From Candidatus Methanoperedentaceae archaeon (GTDB taxonomy: Archaea; Halobacteriota; Methanosarcinia; Methanosarcinales; Methanoperedenaceae), in assembly GCA_013331375.1 (NCBI GenBank), contig DUGO01000151.1, positions 1-6,869 of the forward strand: a stretch of DNA of 6,869 bases, written 5' to 3'. This document shows positions 1 through 5,074 of this stretch, piece after piece. The notes beneath the pieces are model-generated. The model was not told the DNA's origin. It was given only the letters and a program-made list of their open reading frames with translations, and did not search any database. How positions within the stretch are numbered: position 1 is the first letter of the stretch; the number at the start of each line of letters is the position of its first letter. The translations under genes were made by a program, and so were the position numbers.

Positions 1-30
1 TAAATAATAAATAATTAAATTAATAAATTT
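1..30 (+). promoter_or_regulatory. AT-only tract with TATA-like box (candidate promoter P1)
   Basis: The first 30 bases contain no G or C. The part at 21-30 (taataaattt) resembles an archaeal TATA box. A box there would place transcription start near 50-53, exactly where an ATG opens a 48-codon ORF. It could also give the nor cluster a leader of roughly 190 nt. The tract may continue to the left of the window, so its true extent is unknown. Assignment rests on composition and spacing only. Confidence 0.45.
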
Positions 31-42
31 CTGCGGGAAAAT
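31..42 (+). promoter_or_regulatory. Shared 12-bp promoter word CTGCGGGAAAAT, copy 1
   Basis: The word follows directly after the AT-rich box and recurs exactly at 4362-4373, one base after the TATA-like box of ccmC. In this copy it forms part of an imperfect 15-bp palindrome at 34-48 (CGGG-aAAATTg-CCCG). The second copy lacks the right half. Its place between TATA box and expected transcription start is where a repressor could block initiation. A regulatory role is inferred. Confidence 0.4.
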
Positions 43-52
43 TGCCCGAGAT

Positions 53-199
53 ATGACTGTATTTTACATATCATCTATGCATGCATCAAAGTATTTTCGC
101 AAGAGCACCATCCGTATATATCGCATGTGCAGCCCGAACGAACATGGATGTGTTTCTTTAGCAGAGCCGCGATTTTGTGCGCATATTCGAAACGAATAA
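53..199 (+). CDS. Possible small leaderless ORF, 48 aa, unknown
   Basis: An ATG at 53 opens 48 codons ending in TAA at 197-199. The protein would start MTVFYISSMHASKYF and contains Cys at about 26, 33 and 42, but no recognisable domain, signal peptide or membrane segment. In favour: the ATG lies about 27 nt downstream of the candidate TATA box P1, the geometry of a leaderless archaeal transcript, and ccmC has the same box-word-ATG order. Against: an open frame of this length occurs by chance fairly often, there is no Shine-Dalgarno sequence, and the residue composition does not look convincingly coding. It could be a leader peptide, a small protein, or just untranslated leader of the nor cluster. 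Confidence 0.2.
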   Translation: MTVFYISSMHASKYFRKSTIRIYRMCSPNEHGCVSLAEPRFCAHIRNE

Positions 200-201
200 A
201 A

Positions 202-212
202 ACATTTAATAC
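202..212 (+). promoter_or_regulatory. Candidate TATA box P2 for the nor cluster
   Basis: An A/T-rich stretch (acatttaatac), preceded by cgaataaaa, which could act as a BRE, lies about 40 nt upstream of the start of the di-haem cytochrome. A start site some 25 nt downstream would fall near 232, just before the Shine-Dalgarno sequence, giving a very short leader. P1 is the alternative source of the transcript. Confidence 0.35.
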
Positions 213-235
213 AGATAGCCAATAATAACAATAAT

Positions 236-243
236 AGGAGGAG
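236..243 (+). promoter_or_regulatory. Strong Shine-Dalgarno sequence AGGAGGAG
   Basis: This purine tract, complementary to the 3' end of archaeal 16S rRNA, ends 3 nt before the ATG at 247. It fixes the start of the di-haem cytochrome and shows that this gene is read from a leadered transcript, unlike nre and ccmC, which have no such site. Confidence 0.75.
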
Positions 244-246
244 TGC

Positions 247-1008
247 ATGTCGTGGAGAGCGTTTGTTGTAGTCCTGGTCATCCTGACCGCAATAGCGGGA
301 GCCCAGTTCCCGGCTGAAAAGCCGTCTGTTGATTCCGGGCGAGCGATATTCCTGCAAAACTGCGCCGGGTGCCACGGAGTAAAAGGCGACGGCTCAGGCA
401 TAGGCGGCGCGTACAATTTCACGGATGATGTCATAATTATCAACAGGAGCTCAGCAGAGTTTTTCGCATCCATCACGAACGGGCGCCCGAAGACCGCAAT
501 GCCAGCCTTTGGTGCAAGACTCACGGAAGCAAAGAGATGGGATGCCATCGCATACATCTGGACTTTCTGGGCTGACAGGACCAGCACATTGATAGGTAAA
601 TCCATCTATGAGGCGAACTGTGCTACATGCCACGGCATGACGGGAGACGGCTCAGAAATCAGCAGGGGATTTGCCGGCAAACGACCTTTTGATTTCACGA
701 ACCTTAGCACGATGGCGAGTAAGCGCCCCTCGGAATTATTTGATGGCGTGACCAACGGCGCCGGGACTGAAATGCCAGCCTGGAAGGAAAGGCTGTCCGG
801 GGATGAGAGGTGGGATGCTGTCAGGTATGCCTGGACGTTCCAGTTCAGCGACTATGCAGTCTCACCGACCCCATCGACAATGACCGGGATTCCCCCTGCT
901 ACAGGAGACTTGTACAAAGAGCCTGGAGGCATAGCCATCATAGTGATATCGCTTGCGATTGCCGGAGCAATCCTGTATCTATTCATCAGGGGGCTGCGGG
1001 AGAGATGA
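247..1008 (+). CDS. Membrane-anchored di-haem cytochrome c, first gene of nor cluster
   Basis: The 253-aa protein is probably an electron-transfer subunit or donor for the nitric oxide reductase encoded next to it. Residues 4-18 are hydrophobic and end in AGAQ, fitting a signal peptide or N-terminal anchor. Two tandem class I-type cytochrome c domains follow. Domain 1 (about 28-110) has CAGCH at 39-43 and a likely Met ligand at M85 (TAMPAF). Domain 2 (about 115-200) has CATCH at 125-129 and M176 (TEMPAW). Each domain ends in a matching RWDA(I/V)xYxWTF helix, so the gene arose by internal duplication. A C-terminal membrane helix (about 228-247) is followed by RGLRER, which places the haems outside the cell membrane. 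The start is set by the Shine-Dalgarno sequence at 236-243. The stop overlaps the next start (ATGA at 1005-1008). It is not part of standard two-subunit cNOR, so the role is inferred from position. It could instead serve another respiratory complex. Confidence 0.85.
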   Translation: MSWRAFVVVLVILTAIAGAQFPAEKPSVDSGRAIFLQNCAGCHGVKGDGSGIGGAYNFTDDVIIINRSSAEFFASITNGRPKTAMPAFGARLTEAKRWDAIAYIWTFWADRTSTLIGKSIYEANCATCHGMTGDGSEISRGFAGKRPFDFTNLSTMASKRPSELFDGVTNGAGTEMPAWKERLSGDERWDAVRYAWTFQFSDYAVSPTPSTMTGIPPATGDLYKEPGGIAIIVISLAIAGAILYLFIRGLRER

Positions 1009-1598
1009 ACAGGTACAGGCTTATGCTGATTGGGCTGCTCATACCCACGCTCCTGATGATCCCCTACAGTGTCATTTCCTTTTACACAGATTTTGCGAAT
1101 AAGAATCCCGACCCTCTTTCTGTCACTGTAGAGTTCAGGGGCAAAAGCTACGATGCGGTTGAAGGTAAAAAGGCATTCGAGCAGTACCAGTGCATGGGCT
1201 GCCACACCATCGTCGGGAACGGCGCGTACTTTGCCCCTGACCTGACGCGAGCATATAAAAGGTTCGGTGAGAATGACGCTGCACTTGCAGGCTTCATGCT
1301 ATCAGGCACCCCGGCAAAGGGCATGCCGCCCATGAGCGGGAGGGGAATGGGAGATGAGGATGCATACCGCGTTGTCGCCTTCCTGAAATACACTGATCGG
1401 CTTGATACGAACGGCTGGCCAGGCGAAGGCTCATGGGACAGAGACGGCAGCCCTGACTCGGCAGGGGCGAAAAAGCTCATCGGCGCAGATATATGGCAGA
1501 TAATTCTGGGTATTCTCCTATTCAACCTCATGGTATTTGCGGTAATCCTGAACTACGAGCGCGGAAAAGAAGATGCTGGGAGGCGAAAACATGAGTGA
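1005..1598 (+). CDS. norC: NorC-like cytochrome c subunit of nitric oxide reductase, with extra C-terminal membrane helix
   Basis: The 197-aa protein should carry electrons from a donor cytochrome to NorB. An N-terminal membrane helix (about 5-26) is followed by one haem-binding motif, CMGCH at 63-67. The block GNGAYFAPDL (71-80) matches the NorC signature GEGAYFAPEL; in bacterial cNOR the Gly and Tyr of this loop help bind the calcium between subunits. The axial Met is M107 or M110 (KGMPPM). The segment FLKYTDRLDTNGWP (126-139) matches the sequence close to the end of bacterial NorC. Here the protein continues for nearly 60 residues, with a second hydrophobic helix at about 162-183 and a charged tail ERGKEDAGRRKHE. 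An upstream in-frame ATG at 810 lies inside the previous gene and gives no sensible N terminus. The 1005 start yields the expected anchor helix, a 4-bp coupling overlap and a nearby GGGAG. It overlaps norB by 8 bp. Confidence 0.87.
   Translation: MNRYRLMLIGLLIPTLLMIPYSVISFYTDFANKNPDPLSVTVEFRGKSYDAVEGKKAFEQYQCMGCHTIVGNGAYFAPDLTRAYKRFGENDAALAGFMLSGTPAKGMPPMSGRGMGDEDAYRVVAFLKYTDRLDTNGWPGEGSWDRDGSPDSAGAKKLIGADIWQIILGILLFNLMVFAVILNYERGKEDAGRRKHE
1578..1583 (+). promoter_or_regulatory. Shine-Dalgarno GGGAGG deciding the norB start
   Basis: GGGAGG lies 7 nt before the ATG at 1591, inside the 3' end of norC. An in-frame ATG at 1573 lies upstream of this site and has only a weak purine run in front of it, so 1591 is preferred. 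The shorter protein begins MSEAAMEYPS. Confidence 0.7.
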
Positions 1599-2955
1599 AG
1601 CTGCAATGGAATACCCGTCAAGAGCAAGGACGAAAAAATATTTCACAGGCGCGGTCCTGCTTTTTGTGTTCCAGCTCATCCTGGGAATCCTGATGGGCAT
1701 AGAGTTCGTCTCAAGGGATGTAAGTCTCCTGCCGTTCACGTTTGACATCTACAAGTCGCTGCATCTCAATGTCATGATACTATGGCTGCTCCTCGGCTTT
1801 GTGGGAGGCGTATACTATCTCCTGCCGGCAGAGGTGGGCAGGGATATCAGGTATCCGAAGCTCATTGATGTCCAGTTCTGGTTCATGCTGCTTGCAGGCA
1901 TCGGCATAATCGTTTCCGAGCTTTTCTTCACAGGCAGGAACTGGTGGCTCGTGGAGGGGCGTGAGTACGTCGAGGCTGGCAGGTTCTGGGACATTCTGCT
2001 GACTCTCGGGCTCCTGACCGTGGTCCTTAATATCGTTGCCACAGTGCTCGGCGGAAAGAGAAAGATGAGCGCGCCCATGCTCGTATTGTGCTGGGGCGCG
2101 GTCGGCTCCGTGCTCATGTACGTGCCCGGTGAGATATGGTTCAACAGCCTCGTGGCAGCCGAGTACTTCCGCTGGTGGGTGGTACACTACTGGGTTGAGG
2201 CTACCTTTGAGCTCATCGCAGCAGGCGTGATGGCACTGGTATTGCTCAGTATGACCGATGTGCGGCGCAAGATGATTGAAAAATACCTTGCAATCGAGGT
2301 AGCGCTCATACTTCTGACAGGCATCATAGGACAGGGGCACCACTATTACTGGATAGGCACGCCCGGGTTCTGGCTGTTCCTCGGCGGTCTGTTCAGCGCG
2401 CTTGAGCCTGTGCCGCTCTTCCTCATGGTGTGGTCAGCCTATAAGGATTTGAAGGAAAATAAAAAACCTGTAGCAAACAGTGTTGCACTCTACATGATAA
2501 TAGGGGCATCTCTCGGGAATCTGCTAGGCGCAGGGGTGTGGGGTTTTATCCACACGCTACCGCAGGTAAACTTCTTTACGCATGGTACCCAGGTGACCGC
2601 ATCCCATGCGCACTTCGCAACCCCTGGAACATATCTGTTTCTGGTGCTCGGCATGGCATACATCGCAGTGCCTGCACCTTCAGGCAGGACCACATTCCCG
2701 CAATCCAGGGGCAAGCTCGGCTTCTGGCTGCTTGTGCTCGGGTTCCTGAACATGATAATCGCACTTCTGGCTGCCGGTATAGTGCAGGTCTACCTGCAAA
2801 GGATACAGGGCGTTAGTTTCATGGATGTGCAGAACATGCTGCTGCCCTTCTACGGCTGGCGCATGATAGGCGGGGCCATCGTCCTTGCAGGTGGGCTTGT
2901 AATCGCATTCGATATGCTGATGCTGGGGAGGAACAAAGGACAGGACATTGATTGA
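1591..2955 (+). CDS. norB: Nitric oxide reductase catalytic subunit NorB (cNOR type)
   Basis: This 454-aa haem-copper oxidase superfamily protein should reduce 2 NO to N2O at a haem b3/non-haem iron centre in the membrane. About 12 hydrophobic helices are visible, and the length equals that of bacterial cNOR NorB. Aligned by eye to the Pseudomonas enzyme: H58 and H341 for haem b, H339 for haem b3, H199, H250 and H251 for FeB, plus E203, E207 and E272 around the active site; E125 in GREYVE matches the calcium-bridging Glu. Family blocks WWVVHYWVE (195-203), GHHYYWIGTPG (249-259), SALEPVP (269-275) and GAGVWGFIHTL (313-323) are clear. There is no N-terminal cytochrome c-like extension as in quinol-dependent qNOR, and norC lies directly upstream. 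The segment after the haem ligands reads HAHFATPGTY where I recall HGHMAFYGAY in bacteria. No norQ, norD or norE flanks it. It ends 4 bp from the end of the convergent nre. Confidence 0.93.
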   Translation: MSEAAMEYPSRARTKKYFTGAVLLFVFQLILGILMGIEFVSRDVSLLPFTFDIYKSLHLNVMILWLLLGFVGGVYYLLPAEVGRDIRYPKLIDVQFWFMLLAGIGIIVSELFFTGRNWWLVEGREYVEAGRFWDILLTLGLLTVVLNIVATVLGGKRKMSAPMLVLCWGAVGSVLMYVPGEIWFNSLVAAEYFRWWVVHYWVEATFELIAAGVMALVLLSMTDVRRKMIEKYLAIEVALILLTGIIGQGHHYYWIGTPGFWLFLGGLFSALEPVPLFLMVWSAYKDLKENKKPVANSVALYMIIGASLGNLLGAGVWGFIHTLPQVNFFTHGTQVTASHAHFATPGTYLFLVLGMAYIAVPAPSGRTTFPQSRGKLGFWLLVLGFLNMIIALLAAGIVQVYLQRIQGVSFMDVQNMLLPFYGWRMIGGAIVLAGGLVIAFDMLMLGRNKGQDID

Positions 2956-2959
2956 GGTA

Positions 2960-4201
2960 TCATACGATTCTCCGCTGGAATAGCGTGTCTTTCAGCACCT
3001 CACTTCTTCTGACCCATCGTTCTTTCGGGATTGCAAGCCTTGTGGAGATGTATCCGAAAGCCTCGTCCAATGAAGCAAATCTTCGGGGTACCGTCCTGAG
3101 CGCAGCCCGCACGTTCTCCCTCACGTTCCATACTCCCACTGGCATGATATAGCCGGGATGGGCTTCGCGCAGTATCACCACCCGCGCCTGTCTTTTCTCC
3201 CTAACAAGATACTCGTTCACAGCCAGCCGCGCGGCGTAGTAGCAGCCCCCTATCTCGGCGTATGAGGTCCTGCCACCATAACCCTCCGAAGACGACATAA
3301 TCGCAATATCGCTCCCAAAGGGGTTCCAGACCGTGTTGGGGTACCAGGCTTCAACAAGCTCATAGCTCCAGGGCAGGGGTATCATGAGTACAATGAACCT
3401 GTTGTCCAGCTCCCAGGATTCGAACACCAGGTAATCATCTATCAAAGGAAACTCTCTCGTTGACTCCATCAATTGCTTTGATATCGTGCTGTCAACAGCT
3501 GTGATGCTCCATCGCGTGGGTACGAAGCGGCGTGAACTTCCCACCCCGAAGGCACCGACTGAGAATGCTTTCTGGATGCTTGAGACAAGAGCCCCATCCC
3601 CATAAAGCCCGAGGACGGCGTCCTTTGCCTTGAGGTCTGTATCATAGTACGCCTTTTCCATCCTGCGGTCAAATTTCGTGCTGCCAATATCTATCTTTTT
3701 AAGAGGGGCGGTTGGACCAAATGGCTGTACCTCATCATCAAGAACAATCCGCCCGACCGGCTTTTTCAAAAACTCTGCCTCAACGTCTATTGAATTCCTG
3801 CACAAAGCAAGCTCCCTGGTGGCTTCAACAATGCGGTTGCGTTCAAGTTCCCTGATATGCACCCTGTGCTTTCCCCGTATTAGCTGAGTTCGAAAATCCA
3901 CTATCTCATCGATACTTTTGCCTATCCACATCTCAGGTGTATCAAGCAGCGTTGTATCCCCGTGTACAGGCGGTATGAGCGGCCCGACATAGACATGCGG
4001 ATATCCGATTCTACCCACGAACACACCCGGCGGGGAAGCGCCGTCTATCCTGAGACTATCAGTAAGAGGCATCATCCTGCTTGCAGAGTAGAATTTTACA
4101 AGCACAGGACATCTTGATTTACCGCACAATAACTTTGCACCCCGGCATAACACACAGGGCGATGAGCTGCCGCTGCTGAAGAGTGTTTCCATGCCTTCCA
4201 T
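2960..4201 (-). CDS. nre: Nre-family archaeal DNA repair protein with N-terminal zinc finger
   Basis: The 413-aa protein belongs to the archaeal Nre family (Nre_N plus Nre_C regions), linked in Haloferax to repair of DNA cross-link damage and, for NreA, to PCNA binding. The N terminus has four cysteines in C-x2-C-x6-C-x4-C spacing (C16, C19, C26, C31), a probable zinc finger typical of the family. Recognisable segments follow, including GRIGYPHVYVGPL (about 63-75), DTPEMWIGKS (87-96), LDDEVQPFGPTAPL and AILREAHPGY-like VVILREAHPGYIMPVG near residue 350. The C-terminal PCNA-interacting motif expected of NreA (Qxx(I/L)xxFF) is not visible; the protein ends SEVLKDTLFQRRIV. This suggests an NreB-like member or loss of PCNA binding. 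There is no Shine-Dalgarno site; a TATA-like box 26 nt upstream fits a leaderless start at 4201, though the ATG three codons later (4192-4190) is also possible. It is unrelated in function to its neighbours. Confidence 0.9.
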   Translation of the reverse strand: MEGMETLFSSGSSSPCVLCRGAKLLCGKSRCPVLVKFYSASRMMPLTDSLRIDGASPPGVFVGRIGYPHVYVGPLIPPVHGDTTLLDTPEMWIGKSIDEIVDFRTQLIRGKHRVHIRELERNRIVEATRELALCRNSIDVEAEFLKKPVGRIVLDDEVQPFGPTAPLKKIDIGSTKFDRRMEKAYYDTDLKAKDAVLGLYGDGALVSSIQKAFSVGAFGVGSSRRFVPTRWSITAVDSTISKQLMESTREFPLIDDYLVFESWELDNRFIVLMIPLPWSYELVEAWYPNTVWNPFGSDIAIMSSSEGYGGRTSYAEIGGCYYAARLAVNEYLVREKRQARVVILREAHPGYIMPVGVWNVRENVRAALRTVPRRFASLDEAFGYISTRLAIPKERWVRRSEVLKDTLFQRRIV

Positions 4202-4222
4202 GAAAGGAAAGACAGGGTGCGG

Positions 4223-4231
4223 GTATATCTA
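4223..4231 (-). promoter_or_regulatory. TATA-like box for nre
   Basis: Read on the minus strand this is tagatatac, centred about 26 nt upstream of the nre ATG at 4201. The sequence between box and ATG is pyrimidine-rich, with no ribosome binding site. Together this points to a leaderless transcript. Confidence 0.5.
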
Positions 4232-4350
4232 CTCACTGAGAGCGCTGCGAAAGTGAACTGCTATCTTTGCCCCACGCTTTTCCCATCGAAAAAACCCGAT
4301 AACTGGACAGGTATATCGGTCTGCCGGTCTGGTTCAATCTGATAGATAAA

Positions 4351-4360
4351 GTTAAATTAT
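4351..4360 (+). promoter_or_regulatory. TATA-like box for ccmC
   Basis: gttaaattat, preceded by a purine-rich gataaa that could act as a BRE, is centred about 25 nt before the ccmC ATG. No clear Shine-Dalgarno site lies before that ATG, so transcription probably starts at or next to it. Confidence 0.55.
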
Positions 4361-4361
4361 C

Positions 4362-4373
4362 CTGCGGGAAAAT
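4362..4373 (+). promoter_or_regulatory. Shared 12-bp promoter word CTGCGGGAAAAT, copy 2
   Basis: This is an exact match to 31-42, again directly downstream of a TATA-like box, with 7 nt left before the ccmC ATG (10 nt before the ATG at 53 in the other copy). The flanking bases differ, so similarity is limited to the box and this word. Regulatory meaning is inferred. Confidence 0.4.
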
Positions 4374-4380
4374 CAGTGGT

Positions 4381-5073
4381 ATGAACTTCAACAGGGTACT
4401 CTATGGTATAAGCGCGCTTTTTGTTGCAGCCACGCTCTACATGATTCTGTTTTACGCACCGAGCCCGGTCAGTGCCATCAGCAACCCTCCGGGCGACCCG
4501 AACAGCTACAAGATAGCGTATTTTCATATTCCGATAGCCATCACGGCATACATCGGCTTTTTCATCGTGTTCCTGGGAAGCATCATGTACATATTGAAAA
4601 AGCTCCAGGGATGGGACATGCTCGCGCTCGCTGCGGCTGAGGTGGGCGTTGTATTCGCAATTCTCACACTTGTGACAGGCTCGATATGGGCGAACGCGAC
4701 CTGGGGCTACTACTGGGTGCCCTGGGACGTAAGGCTCAACACGTCTCTTGTGCTATTCGTCATATATGTCGCATACCTGATGATGAGGCAGGCGATAGAA
4801 GAGCCTGAGAAACGCGCGCGACTGTCCGCGGTCTTCGGCATCATCGGGTTCATTGCAGTACCGATGAGCTACCTTTCGATACGGTTATGGACATCGAGTA
4901 CGCTGCACCCTGTGGCAGAGTACACGTTCGACGCAGGCAGCCCCATGGTACGGACGTTCCTGATAAGTTTCACAGCAGCTATCCTCCTCTGCCTGTCACT
5001 GATATCGCTACGCTATGAGAACGAGGAACTTGCAGAAAAGATAAGCGAGACAAAACGCTCCGAAGGGCTCTGA
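4381..5073 (+). CDS. ccmC: CcmC haem-handling protein of cytochrome c maturation
   Basis: The 230-aa membrane protein belongs to the CcmC/HemC-type haem handling family, which presents haem on the outer face of the membrane and loads it on CcmE for attachment to CxxCH apocytochromes. Six hydrophobic helices are visible (about 6-26, 47-70, 82-103, 119-136, 149-168, 191-211). H49 (AYFHIP) and H176 (TLHP) correspond to the two conserved haem-ligand histidines. The tryptophan-rich WWD loop lies between them at 108-118 and reads WGYYWVPWDVR, against WGTWWVWDAR as I recall it from E. coli. This is one residue longer, with an inserted proline. No ccmA, B, D, E or F is adjacent, so the rest of the maturation system must lie elsewhere. 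It probably serves the c-type cytochromes of the nor cluster among others. The malic enzyme gene starts 1 nt after its stop. Confidence 0.93.
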   Translation: MNFNRVLYGISALFVAATLYMILFYAPSPVSAISNPPGDPNSYKIAYFHIPIAITAYIGFFIVFLGSIMYILKKLQGWDMLALAAAEVGVVFAILTLVTGSIWANATWGYYWVPWDVRLNTSLVLFVIYVAYLMMRQAIEEPEKRARLSAVFGIIGFIAVPMSYLSIRLWTSSTLHPVAEYTFDAGSPMVRTFLISFTAAILLCLSLISLRYENEELAEKISETKRSEGL

Positions 5074-5074
5074 G

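Larger units (their letters stand above)
4202..4380. promoter_or_regulatory. Divergent intergenic promoter region between nre and ccmC
   Basis: This 179-bp spacer separates the diverging nre and ccmC genes and holds one TATA-like box for each, both about 25 nt from the start codon. The octamer ggtatatc occurs twice on the + strand (4222-4229 and 4310-4317). Only the first copy is placed to serve nre. The middle (about 4240-4305) shows no ORF, stem-loop or RNA gene that I can support. Confidence 0.6.

Noticed and set aside
77..86. Perfect palindrome ATGCATGCAT in the leader
   Set aside because: It is made of a simple repeat of ATGC, occurs once, and has no partner near ccmC. It is too short to support as an operator.
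75..605. Minus-strand ORF of 176 aa opposite the leader and di-haem cytochrome
   Set aside because: It is antisense to a clearly coding gene, has no recognisable domain and no promoter placed for it.
810..1004. Upstream extension of norC to the in-frame ATG at 810 (262 aa)
   Set aside because: The added 65 residues lie within the di-haem cytochrome gene in another frame, look non-coding, and would push the anchor helix inward. The ATG at 1005 with ATGA overlap gives a normal NorC N terminus.
1780..2343. Minus-strand 187-aa ORF opposite norB
   Set aside because: The composition (many His, Pro, Glu) is typical of the antisense of a membrane protein gene; it is a shadow.
1591..2955. NorB as a nitric oxide dismutase (NOD)
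   Set aside because: As I recall, NOD proteins replace active-site residues (a His ligand to Asn and a Glu to Gln) and are qNOR-like in length. Here H199, H250, H251, E203, E207 and E272 are all present, the protein is cNOR-sized and norC is adjacent.
2952..3152. Plus-strand 66-aa ORF after norB
   Set aside because: It lies antisense within nre, whose reading frame carries the conserved C-terminal region; no family resemblance.
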